Source: an uncultured Caulobacterales bacterium (lineage in GTDB: Bacteria; Pseudomonadota; Alphaproteobacteria; Caulobacterales; Maricaulaceae). Taken from it: a DNA stretch of 64,000 bases. The DNA lies in contig CALKXY010000017.1 in assembly GCA_938003545.1 (NCBI GenBank), forward strand, positions 1-64,000, given 5' to 3'. Numbering within the stretch: the first letter of the stretch is position 1; each line of letters opens with the position of its first letter. The notes beneath the pieces are model-generated. The model saw only the letters and a program-made list of their open reading frames with translations, ran no database searches and had not been told where the DNA came from. Positions 53,350-62,482 of this stretch are shown here, in pieces. Both the position numbers and the translations under genes were made by a program.

Positions 53350-56300
53350 CTAGTTACTTGGGCGAACCCGGCCGATGACTTGGCCGTTGGCGATGATTTC
53401 GCCGTTCGCATTGACGCGTCCGATAACAGCACCGGATTGGTTCACAACGGAGCCATCGGCGCGGACTGTGAAGTCACCCGCTGAAAGGGATCCACCAGAT
53501 GCAGCGCCAGTTGTTGTCGTCGCTGTACCGTTATTGAGGATCGTACCGCCAGAGCGTCCGATGGTTGAACGATTGTTCAATCCGCCAGCTGCGCCTGTTA
53601 CTGAACCAGTTGTGATCGAACCACCTGTTGCGGATAGACCGCGAACGATGACTTGACCTGTGCTGTTCACAACGTCGCCATTTGCACGGAGTGTTCCGAT
53701 AACAACACCTGCACTGTTACGGACAGAGCCGTCAGAGCCGATGGTGTAACCTGCAGCCGCGCCGCCAGTAGATCCGCCAGTCGTTGTGACTGTTGTACCT
53801 GTGGTGAAGCCGCCTGTTGTACCTGTCGTCGTTCCACCTGTGGTGAAGCCGCCTGTGGCCAACTGGTTGCCGGAGACCATTGAGCGCCAATCGACACCCA
53901 AAGCATCAACCGTACGGAGCGTTAGGCCGCCTGTGGACAAGCCACGAGCTGTCTGGAAACGCTCGACAGATGCGTAAGTCTGGCGACCTAGCTGTCCGTC
54001 AAGTGCGCCGGAGTAGAAGCCTTGTGTCTGAAGTGCGCGCTGGATGGCGCGGATCACAGTGACGTTAGAGTTCGCTTCACAGAGAACCTGACGCCATTCG
54101 GCTTTTTCCGGAGACGTTTGTGTCCGACGTTCGATCGTTCCGAACTGAGCCGGGATAACGACTGACTCTGTCCGTGCAGGTTGAACTACGCGCTGGACTT
54201 GAACCGTGTCGTAACGAGCAGGGATCACACGACGTTCGATACGTGGTGCACCATCAACCACGCGGCGCGTGACTTGCTTGGTGACGGCCGGGATCGTCCG
54301 CTCTTGTGTTGTCGCCGGTGTTTTGACGACGCGACGTGTAACCTGCTTCGTAACAGCCGGGATACGACGCTCTTGCGTCGACGCCGGTGTCTTAACGCGA
54401 CGACGGGTTTCCGTCTTCGTTACAGCTGGGATCGTCCGCTCAACAGTCGAAGCTGGTGTCCGCATAACGCGGCGTGCAACCTGTTTGGTCACAGCCGGGA
54501 TTGTGCGCTCACTGACGCTTGCCGGTGTCTTGACGACACGGCGAGAGACTTGCTTCGTCACAGCCGGGATTGTCCGCTCAACCGTACGCGCTGGCGTCTT
54601 GACGACGCGGCGTGTGAGGGCCTGCATTTTGGCTGGGATTGTACGTTCCACTGTCCGCGCTGGCGTTTTCACGACCTGACGGCTGACCTGCTTCGTAACA
54701 GCTGGGATTGTACGTTCTTGAGTAGAGGCCGGTGTCCGCATGACGCGACGTGCGACTTGCTTCGTCACAGCTGGGATACCGCGCTCTGTCACGCGCGCTG
54801 GTGTCTTAACGACACGGCGGGAGACTTGCTTGGTAACCGCTGGGATAGACCGTTCGATTGTCGACGCTGGCGTTTTCACGACACGACGTGTTTCCGTCTT
54901 GGTCACAGCCGGGATAGCCCGTTCTGTTGTCCGAGCCGGTGTCTTCACGACGCGGCGCGTTTCCGTCTTTGTCACAGCTGGGACACGACGCTCAACAACC
55001 GAAGCCGGTGTTTTCACGATACGACGCGTAACAGGCTTATTGACTGCAGGAACCGTACGCTCAGTGACCTGAGCCGGTGTCTTTACGACACGGCGGGAGA
55101 CTGACTTCGTAACAGCCGGGATCGTACGTTCGACTGTACGAGATGGCGTTTTGATACGACGACGTGTTTCCGTTTTCGTGATCGCTGGCACCGAACGCTC
55201 TTGTGTAGAGGCTGGTGTCTTGACGACGCGGCGGGAGACTTGCTTCGTCACAGCCGGGATTGTGCGCTCAACAGTCCGCGCCGGTGTCTTCACGACACGA
55301 CGTGTTTCTGTCTTCGTAACAGCTGGGATAGCCCGCTCAGTTGTCCGTGCCGGTGTCTTAACGACGCGGCGGGAAACTTGCTTGGTTACCGCTGGAACAG
55401 TGCGCTCAACAGTTGCTGCTGGTGTCTTGACGACGCGGCGAGTTTCCAACTTCGTGATCGCTGGAACCGTACGCTCTGTGACGCTTGCCGGTGTCTTAAC
55501 GACGCGGCGAGAGACCTGCTTCGTAACAGCCGGAGTTGCACGTTCGATTGTGCGAGCCGGTGTTTTGATGCGGCGACGTGTTTCCGTCTTCGTGATCGCC
55601 GGAACTGCACGCTCTTGCGTGGAGGCCGGTGTCTTGACGACGCGGCGGGAAACCAACTTAGTTACAGCGGGGATTGTCCGCTCAACAGTTGCAGCCGGTG
55701 TCTTGACGACGCGGCGTGTTTCCAACTTGGTCACTGCTGGGATAGCCCGCTCAGTTGTCCGTGCCGGTGTCTTGACGACGCGGCGGGACACTTGCTTCGT
55801 CACAGCCGGGATAGCCCGTTCGATAGTCGACGCTGGTGTCTTAACGACGCGGCGTGTTTCCATCTTTGTGACAGCTGGGATAGCCCGCTCAGTTACTCGT
55901 GACGGCGTTTTCACGACGCGGCGGGAGACTTGCTTGGTTACAGCAGGGATTGTCCGCTCAACGGTACGAGCCGGTGTCTTAATGACGCGGCGCGCTTCCA
56001 TTTTTGTGACGGCTGGGACGACACGCTCAACAGTCGACGCTGGCGTTTTCACGACGCGGCGGCTGATTTGCTTCGTTACAGCTGGGACACGACGCTCAAC
56101 CGTTGCGGCTGGCGTAGCGACACGACGACGTGTTTCCTGCTTTGTGATGGCCGGTACCGCACGTTGGATTGTGCTGGCCGGTGTCTTCACGACGCGGCGG
56201 GAGATTTGCTTTGTTACAGCAGGGATCGCCCGTTCGACAGTTGACGCTGGTGTCTTAACAACACGGCGCGTTTCCTGCTTTGTCACAGCTGGGATTGTAC

Positions 56301-59300
56301 GTTCTTGCGTACGAGCTGGTGTTTTGACGACGCGGCGGGAGACTTGCTTCGTTACAGCCGGAACAGTCCGCTCGATAGTCGACGCTGGTGTCTTAACGAC
56401 GCGGCGTGTTTCCATCTTAGTGACCGCAGGGATGCTGCGCTCTTGCGTACGAGCTGGTGTTTTGACGACGCGGCGAGAAACTTGCTTCGTGACGGCGGGG
56501 ATAGCCCGTTCGACAGTCCGTGCCGGTGTCTTAACGACGCGACGTGTTTCTTGCTTTGTAACAGCCGGGATGCCGCGCTCTGCGACAGTGGCTGGTGTCT
56601 TAACGACGCGGCGTGTGACCTGCTTGGTTACAGCTGGGATCGTGCGCTCAACAGTCCGTGCCGGTGTCTTAACGACGCGGCGTGTTTCTGTCTTCGTTAC
56701 GGCTGGAACCGTACGCTCTTGCGTCCGTGCCGGTGTCTTAACGACGCGGCGGCTGATCTGCTTCGTAACAGCTGGGATTGAACGCTCAACAGTTGACGCT
56801 GGTGTTTTAACAACACGGCGCGTTTCCTGTTTTGTGACCGCTGGGATTGTACGCTCTTGCGTAGATGCCGGACGATCAACAACGCGGCGTGTGACAGTCT
56901 GTGTCACGGCCGGGATTGTACGCTCTTGTGTACGAGCCGGTGTCTTAACAACACGGCGTGTGCGGGTCTTTGTGACCGCAGGGACAGCACGTTCAACCGT
57001 AGAGGCTGGTGTCTTAACAACACGACGGGAAACCTGCTTCGTTACCGCTGGAACGCGGCGCTCAACAGTTGCTGCCGGTGTCTTAACGCGACGGCGTGTT
57101 TCAGTCTTCGTGACGGCTGGGATCGTACGCTCAACAGTTGACGCTGGTGTCTTAACGACGCGGCGTGTGACGGTTGATGTCTTAGCTGGGATCGTACGCT
57201 CTTGTGTACGAGCCGGAGTTTTGACAACGCGGCGTGTTTCAACCTTCGTAACAGCTGGGATCGTACGTTCCGTAGTGGATGCCGGACGATCAACAACGCG
57301 ACGGGTCACTTGCTTCGTCACAGCAGGGATAGCCCGCTCGACTGTGCGTGCCGGTGTCTTAACGCGGCGACGTGTTTCCGTCTTTGTTACAGCTGGGATA
57401 GCCCGCTCAACGGTTGCCGCTGGGCGGTCAACAACGCGGCGTGTAACCGTCGATGTTTTGGCCGGGACAGTGCGCTCGATTGTGCGTGCTGGTGTTTTGA
57501 CAACGCGCTTGCTGAGTGTCTTCGTAACCGCAGGGATGCGGCGTTCGACGACTTTAGCTTCCTCAGACATGACACGTGTGGAGACCGAACCAACCTGCTG
57601 ACCAAATTGGCCGCCGGAGTTACGGGCACCGACGAGGCGAGAGCCGCCTGCAGTACGGTCAGCTGTTGCAGCATCAGCTTTGGATAAACCATCGCGGTCA
57701 TCACGACCATCACGGTTTGCATCGTTGAAGCCGTTGATACGTGTGCCGCCTGCGAAGTTGGAGCCAGAAGCATCCACAACGCGAGCTGGTGTCTTAACAA
57801 TACGACGTGTCAGCGTGCTTGTGACAGCTGGGACAGCGATTTCGCGTGTCGTCGCTTCACGGTCAACAACGCGCTTGCTGATCGCACGCGTTACAGCAGG
57901 AATGCTGCGCTCGATTGAACGGGCAGGCTCAACAACCACTTGTTTCGTGATTGTTTTGTACTTGGCCGGGATCAAGACGCGGCAAAGGATTTCGCCAGTC
58001 TGGTTCACGATAGTCTCAGTCGATTCGACGACTTGGTTCGATACGCCGTTAAAGACGGTGAACTGTCCGCGAGTGGCTGTGTTTACACGGCCACCTTGGA
58101 ACGCGCCAGAGTTGAGGGCCTGTGAACCAGGCTTCCACTCTTCACGAGCCGGCTCGATCAAGACGCGTTCTGAACGTGTCTCATATTTCGCCGGGATCAC
58201 GTCGATTTCGGTGCGTGTCGGTGTGACAACGATTGTTTCAGTGACAGACTTATATGTCGCTGGAACAACTTCGATACGTGTAGAGGCTTCCTGCGTGACG
58301 ATTGTCTCCGTCACTGTCTCATAGACAGCTGGGATAATTGTCAGCGTGTTGGCAGCTTCTTGTTGGATGTACTGCTGGTTTTCCGTGCGGAATTTAGCTG
58401 GAACAGAGACATACTCAACTGTTTCAGGCTGCACGATAACAGTCTCAGTGACAGTTTCATATTCAGCCGGAATAGAGACGAGCTCTGTAGAGGCTTCCTG
58501 AACAACGATAGTTTCAGTCACATTGCGATATGTTGCAGGTGTCACAACCAATTCTGTCGACGCTTCCTGAACAACGAGTGTTTCGTTGTATGTCTCATAG
58601 ACAGCTGGGACTGTTTCATATGTGACACTAGCAGGTTGAACGACAACAGTTTCGTTCACATTGCGGTATGTCGCAGGGACAGACAGCAACTCTGTTGTGG
58701 CTTCCTTGACAACAACAGTCTGAGACACAGTCTCGAATGTTGCTGGGATAACGACGAGTTCTGTTGCCGCTTCCTGAACAACCACTGTTTCAGTCACAGT
58801 GCCGTAAGTCGCTGGGACAGTCACAAGGTCTGTCGATGCTTCCTGAACAACCACTGTTTCAGTGAATGTTTCGTAGACGGCTGGGACAGAGACATACTCA
58901 ACTGTTTCAGGCTGAACAACGACTGTCTCAGTGACCGTTTCGAATGTTGCAGGGACCGAAACGAGATTTGTTGTCGCTTCTTGTACAACAACCGTTTCTG
59001 ACACTGTTTCGTAAGTCGCTGGGATAGAGACAAGCTCTGTAGAGGCTTCTTGAACAACAACAGTTTCTGTTACGTCTTTGAAAGATGCTGGAATGACAAC
59101 AAGCTCTGATGACGCTTCTTGAACAACCATTGTTTCTGAGACTGTCTCGTAAACAGCTGGAACAGCTGCGTATGTAACAGAGGCTGGCGTGACGACGACA
59201 GTTTCTGTGACAGTTTCGAACGTTGCTGGGATTGTAACGAGGTCAGTTGACGCTTCTTGAACAACAATTGTCTCGGAGACTGTTTCGAACACAGCAGGCA

Positions 59301-62300
59301 CCGTTTCATATGTAACGGAGGCAGGCTGAACAACGACTGTTTCAGTGACTGTCTCAAAGACAGGCGGGACAGTGACGAGTTGAGTGGAGGCTTCCTGAAC
59401 AACAACAGTTTCTGAGACTGTTTCGAACACAGCTGGAACAGATACATATTCGACGCCAGCAGGCTGGACGACGATTGTTTCAGTTACGGTTTCGAATGTT
59501 GCTGGGATAGAAACCAGCTCGCTGGACGCTTCCTGAACAATGACTGGCTCTGAAACTGTCTCATAGACAGCTGGAACGGAGACATACTCAACAGAGGCTG
59601 GCGTGACGACGACAGTTTCTGTGACAGTTTCGAACGTTGCTGGGATTGTGACGAGTTCAGTCGAGGCTTCCTGAACAACAACAGTCTCAGAGACTGTCTC
59701 GAATGTTGCCGGAACTGATACATACTCAACGCCAGCCGGCTGAACAACAATCGTTTCCGCGACTGTTTCATAGACGGCCGGGACAGAGACGAGTTCTGTA
59801 GAGGCTTCCTGAACGACGACTGTTTCAGTGAAGGTTTCGTATTTGGCTGGAACGGACGCATATTCAACCGTTGCAGGCTGAACGACAACTGTTTCAGTCA
59901 CTGTTTCGTAGGTCGCAGGGATAGTTACGAGGTTCGTGGACGCTTCCTGAACAATGATTGGCTCTTGGATCGTCTCATAGACGGCTGGAACGACTTCATA
60001 TGTGACAGAGGCTGGCGTGACGACGACAGTTTCTGTGACAGTTTCGAACGTTGCCGGGATTGTGACGAGGTCAGTTGACGCTTCTTGAACGACAACCGCT
60101 TCAGACACAGTTTCGAAGACAGCGGGTACAGTTACATATTCAACGCCAGCAGGCTGGACGACGACAGTTTCTGAGACTGTTTCGAAGACAGCAGGGATGG
60201 TGACCATCTCGCTGGACGCTTCTTGAACAACAACTGTTTCCGATACTGTTTCATAAACAGCTGGGACGGAGACATATTCTGCCGTTGCAGGTTGAACGAC
60301 GACTGTTTCTGACACTGTTTCATATGTTGCAGGGATCGTGATCAAGTCAGTGGACGCTTCCTGAACAACGAGTGTTTCAGTGTAAGTTTCATACTCAGCC
60401 GGAACGGACACATATTCGACGCCAGCAGGCTGAACGACGACAGTTTCTGTTACAGTTTCGAATGAAGCTGGGATCGTGACAAGCTGTGTTGAGGCCTCTT
60501 GAACGACAACAGTTTCTGACACTGTTTCGTAAACAGCTGGAACAGAGACATATTCAACCGTTGCAGGTTGAACGACGACTGTTTCTGACACCGTTTCGAA
60601 TGTCGCAGGGATAGAGACCAGCTCGCTAGACGCTTCCTGAACAACGATTGTCTCGGAAACTGTGTCATAGACAGGCGGTACGACTTGGTACTCAACTGTT
60701 GCAGGCTGAACGACGACTGTCTCGGAGACAGTTTCGAATGTCGCAGGGATTGTGACCAATTCGGAACTAGCTTCCTGAACGACAACAACGTCTGTGTAGT
60801 TTTCATACTCAGCTGGAAGAACAGCATATTCGACGCCAGCAGGCTGGACAACGACGGTTTCTGTCACAGTTTCGAATGTCGCAGGGATTGTGACCAACTG
60901 TGTGCTGGCGGCTTGGACCTGAACGTTTTCTGTTACTGTTTCAAAGACAGGCGGGACAGTGACGAGCTCTGTGCTCGCTTCCTGAACGACGACTGTTTCG
61001 GAGACGGTTTCGAATGTTGCAGGGATTGTGACCAGCTCGCTGGATGCTTCCTGAACAACGATCGTTTCGCTGACAGTTTCAAAGACAGCTGGGACAGTTA
61101 CATATTCGACGCCAGCAGGCTGAACGACGACTGTTTCTGTGACGGTTTCGAATACCGCTGGGATCGTGATCAGTTCAGAAGAGGCTTCTTGTGCAACAAC
61201 TGTTTCCTGCACTGTCTCGAAGACAGGCGGGACAGTGACGAGTTGTGTAGAGGCTTCCTGAACAACGACTGTCTCTGTGACAGTTTCATATGTTGCTGGA
61301 ACCGTAACAAGCTCAGTTGCGGCTTCTTGCGCAACAACAGACTCTGTTACGTTTTCGAACTGTGCTGGAAGCACTGTGTACTCAACACTTGCAGGCTGGA
61401 CGACGACTGTCTCTGTGACAGTTTCATATGTAGCCGGGATTGTGACGAGCTGTGTTGCAGCTTCTTGAGAGACCATTGTCTCTTGAACTGTTTCAAAGAC
61501 GGCAGGAACAGTAACGAGCTCTGTGCTGGCTTCCTGAACAACAACCGTTTCTGTGTAATTTTCATAAACAGCAGGGATAGTTGAATATTCAACTGACTCT
61601 GGCTGAACAACGACTGTTTCGCTGACTGTTTCATAAACAGGCGGAATAGCGACGAGTTCTGTGGAGGCTTCTTGAACAACCACTGTTTCCGTTACTGTGC
61701 GGAATGTTGGCTGACCAGATGTTGCGCCGCCGCGATAAGCGTTAACCGCAGAGCGGGAAACAATATTGCCGCCAGAGGCAACGATGTTGCCTGATCCATC
61801 AAGTGACCCAACACGGGAGCCTGATGCGTTGAAGACTGTTCCGTCGGAAGAGACGGCGTAAGTCGTGCCGCCAATGACGAGACGTGTACGTGAAGACCCA
61901 GTGCCGATGAGTGTAAGGGGGTTAACAGCATTTGCAGCCAGGACGCTGCCGTTTGAAGCAACAAGGTTACCAGAGGCGTCTACAGTGCCGATGCGGGCGC
62001 CGGATGCGTTCGTAACAGTTCTGGAGGAATCGATATTATAAGCTGTGCCGTTGATTGTAACGGTAACGCGGCCACGGCCAGGAACAACAGAACCACCGCC
62101 AGCGACGAAGAGCTCATAGCTTTCTTCTTGAACGAGAATACGTTCAGTTACTGTTTCGAGCTGAGCAGGGATCTTTTTGATCTCTTCTCCGGCCTGACGC
62201 AGAACAACCTGCTCAGTCGATGTTTGGTACTGCGCAGGTACGATAACCCGAGCAAAACATTCACCTGGAAGCGGATTACCTGGCGGTAGCTCCTGAGCGA

Positions 62301-62355
62301 GTGTTGGTGCGGCTAAGACCGCGGCCGATGCGGCCAGTAAAAGAGTGCGTTTCAT
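53350..62355 (-). CDS. giant secreted charge-block repeat protein with peptidoglycan-binding-like domain
   Basis: ORF 53350..62400; better start ATG 62355 (GGGGG about 10 nt upstream, then signal peptide MKRTLLLAASAAVLAAPTLAQ). Contains 51 acidic and 47 basic 23-aa tandem units, a Cys/Asp-rich linker, a PF01471-like segment and a Gly/Thr-rich C-terminus. Confidence 0.93.
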   Translation of the reverse strand: MKRTLLLAASAAVLAAPTLAQELPPGNPLPGECFARVIVPAQYQTSTEQVVLRQAGEEIKKIPAQLETVTERILVQEESYELFVAGGGSVVPGRGRVTVTINGTAYNIDSSRTVTNASGARIGTVDASGNLVASNGSVLAANAVNPLTLIGTGSSRTRLVIGGTTYAVSSDGTVFNASGSRVGSLDGSGNIVASGGNIVSRSAVNAYRGGATSGQPTFRTVTETVVVQEASTELVAIPPVYETVSETVVVQPESVEYSTIPAVYENYTETVVVQEASTELVTVPAVFETVQETMVSQEAATQLVTIPATYETVTETVVVQPASVEYTVLPAQFENVTESVVAQEAATELVTVPATYETVTETVVVQEASTQLVTVPPVFETVQETVVAQEASSELITIPAVFETVTETVVVQPAGVEYVTVPAVFETVSETIVVQEASSELVTIPATFETVSETVVVQEASTELVTVPPVFETVTENVQVQAASTQLVTIPATFETVTETVVVQPAGVEYAVLPAEYENYTDVVVVQEASSELVTIPATFETVSETVVVQPATVEYQVVPPVYDTVSETIVVQEASSELVSIPATFETVSETVVVQPATVEYVSVPAVYETVSETVVVQEASTQLVTIPASFETVTETVVVQPAGVEYVSVPAEYETYTETLVVQEASTDLITIPATYETVSETVVVQPATAEYVSVPAVYETVSETVVVQEASSEMVTIPAVFETVSETVVVQPAGVEYVTVPAVFETVSEAVVVQEASTDLVTIPATFETVTETVVVTPASVTYEVVPAVYETIQEPIIVQEASTNLVTIPATYETVTETVVVQPATVEYASVPAKYETFTETVVVQEASTELVSVPAVYETVAETIVVQPAGVEYVSVPATFETVSETVVVQEASTELVTIPATFETVTETVVVTPASVEYVSVPAVYETVSEPVIVQEASSELVSIPATFETVTETIVVQPAGVEYVSVPAVFETVSETVVVQEASTQLVTVPPVFETVTETVVVQPASVTYETVPAVFETVSETIVVQEASTDLVTIPATFETVTETVVVTPASVTYAAVPAVYETVSETMVVQEASSELVVIPASFKDVTETVVVQEASTELVSIPATYETVSETVVVQEATTNLVSVPATFETVTETVVVQPETVEYVSVPAVYETFTETVVVQEASTDLVTVPATYGTVTETVVVQEAATELVVIPATFETVSQTVVVKEATTELLSVPATYRNVNETVVVQPASVTYETVPAVYETYNETLVVQEASTELVVTPATYRNVTETIVVQEASTELVSIPAEYETVTETVIVQPETVEYVSVPAKFRTENQQYIQQEAANTLTIIPAVYETVTETIVTQEASTRIEVVPATYKSVTETIVVTPTRTEIDVIPAKYETRSERVLIEPAREEWKPGSQALNSGAFQGGRVNTATRGQFTVFNGVSNQVVESTETIVNQTGEILCRVLIPAKYKTITKQVVVEPARSIERSIPAVTRAISKRVVDREATTREIAVPAVTSTLTRRIVKTPARVVDASGSNFAGGTRINGFNDANRDGRDDRDGLSKADAATADRTAGGSRLVGARNSGGQFGQQVGSVSTRVMSEEAKVVERRIPAVTKTLSKRVVKTPARTIERTVPAKTSTVTRRVVDRPAATVERAIPAVTKTETRRRVKTPARTVERAIPAVTKQVTRRVVDRPASTTERTIPAVTKVETRRVVKTPARTQERTIPAKTSTVTRRVVKTPASTVERTIPAVTKTETRRRVKTPAATVERRVPAVTKQVSRRVVKTPASTVERAVPAVTKTRTRRVVKTPARTQERTIPAVTQTVTRRVVDRPASTQERTIPAVTKQETRRVVKTPASTVERSIPAVTKQISRRVVKTPARTQERTVPAVTKTETRRVVKTPARTVERTIPAVTKQVTRRVVKTPATVAERGIPAVTKQETRRVVKTPARTVERAIPAVTKQVSRRVVKTPARTQERSIPAVTKMETRRVVKTPASTIERTVPAVTKQVSRRVVKTPARTQERTIPAVTKQETRRVVKTPASTVERAIPAVTKQISRRVVKTPASTIQRAVPAITKQETRRRVATPAATVERRVPAVTKQISRRVVKTPASTVERVVPAVTKMEARRVIKTPARTVERTIPAVTKQVSRRVVKTPSRVTERAIPAVTKMETRRVVKTPASTIERAIPAVTKQVSRRVVKTPARTTERAIPAVTKLETRRVVKTPAATVERTIPAVTKLVSRRVVKTPASTQERAVPAITKTETRRRIKTPARTIERATPAVTKQVSRRVVKTPASVTERTVPAITKLETRRVVKTPAATVERTVPAVTKQVSRRVVKTPARTTERAIPAVTKTETRRVVKTPARTVERTIPAVTKQVSRRVVKTPASTQERSVPAITKTETRRRIKTPSRTVERTIPAVTKSVSRRVVKTPAQVTERTVPAVNKPVTRRIVKTPASVVERRVPAVTKTETRRVVKTPARTTERAIPAVTKTETRRVVKTPASTIERSIPAVTKQVSRRVVKTPARVTERGIPAVTKQVARRVMRTPASTQERTIPAVTKQVSRQVVKTPARTVERTIPAKMQALTRRVVKTPARTVERTIPAVTKQVSRRVVKTPASVSERTIPAVTKQVARRVMRTPASTVERTIPAVTKTETRRRVKTPASTQERRIPAVTKQVTRRVVKTPATTQERTIPAVTKQVTRRVVDGAPRIERRVIPARYDTVQVQRVVQPARTESVVIPAQFGTIERRTQTSPEKAEWRQVLCEANSNVTVIRAIQRALQTQGFYSGALDGQLGRQTYASVERFQTARGLSTGGLTLRTVDALGVDWRSMVSGNQLATGGFTTGGTTTGTTGGFTTGTTVTTTGGSTGGAAAGYTIGSDGSVRNSAGVVIGTLRANGDVVNSTGQVIVRGLSATGGSITTGSVTGAAGGLNNRSTIGRSGGTILNNGTATTTTGAASGGSLSAGDFTVRADGSVVNQSGAVIGRVNANGEIIANGQVIGRVRPSN
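53648..53749 (-). repeat. C-terminal 34-aa DGSVxNxxGxxIG motif (copy 3)
   Basis: YTIGSDGSVRNSAGVVIGTLRANGDVVNSTGQVI. Confidence 0.6.
53887..54093 (-). other. peptidoglycan-binding-like domain (PF01471 type) inside the giant protein
   Basis: VIRAIQRALQTQGFYSGALDGQLGRQTYASVERFQTARGLSTGGLTLRTVDALGVDW. Confidence 0.8.
54094..57519 (-). repeat. basic tandem array, 69 bp / 23 aa period (47 canonical units 54277..57519 plus ~3 degenerate units)
   Basis: Counted by hand from the supplied translation; consensus QVSRRVVKTPARTVERTIPAVTK; boundary codons checked against the nucleotides. Confidence 0.95.
57688..57729 (-). other. Asp/Asn/Gly-rich loop in the linker between arrays
   Basis: FNDANRDGRDDRDG; resembles DxNxDGxxD calcium-binding loops. 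Confidence 0.55.
58135..61698 (-). repeat. acidic tandem array, 69 bp / 23 aa period (51 complete units 58180..61698 plus one terminal unit)
   Basis: Counted by hand from the supplied translation; consensus TV(T/S)ETVVVQEASTELVTIPATFE alternating with QPAGVEYVSVPAVYE; boundary codons checked against the nucleotides. Confidence 0.95.
61759..61860 (-). repeat. N-terminal 34-aa DGTVxNASGxxxG motif (copy 2)
   Basis: YAVSSDGTVFNASGSRVGSLDGSGNIVASGGNIV. Confidence 0.6.
61939..62040 (-). repeat. N-terminal 34-aa motif (copy 1)
   Basis: YNIDSSRTVTNASGARIGTVDASGNLVASNGSVL. Confidence 0.6.
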
Positions 62356-62482
62356 ATTACGAAAACCCCCAAAGTCTTCCAGTGTCGTTACCCGCGACAT
62401 GCGGATATCTCAAAAAAGCCCAAATCACCCGCATGCGCGGACCTAGGGCGTTAACTTCCTCTTAAACTCTAAGGAAAGCAAT

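Noticed and set aside
55151-57601. 816-aa plus-strand ORF opposite the basic repeat array (IRRRVSVFVIAGTERSCVEAGVLTTRRET...), and similar ORFs at 54181..55104 and 60685..61584
   Set aside because: A 69-bp repeat (multiple of 3) with no stop in one antisense frame stays open across the whole array. There is no independent start context, the protein is just the mirror of the repeat, and the sense frame has the signal peptide and domains.
54277-61698. Periodic repeats resembling a CRISPR array
   Set aside because: Repeats are directly adjacent with no spacers, 69 bp long, in a single open reading frame, with synonymous variation; no cas genes nearby.
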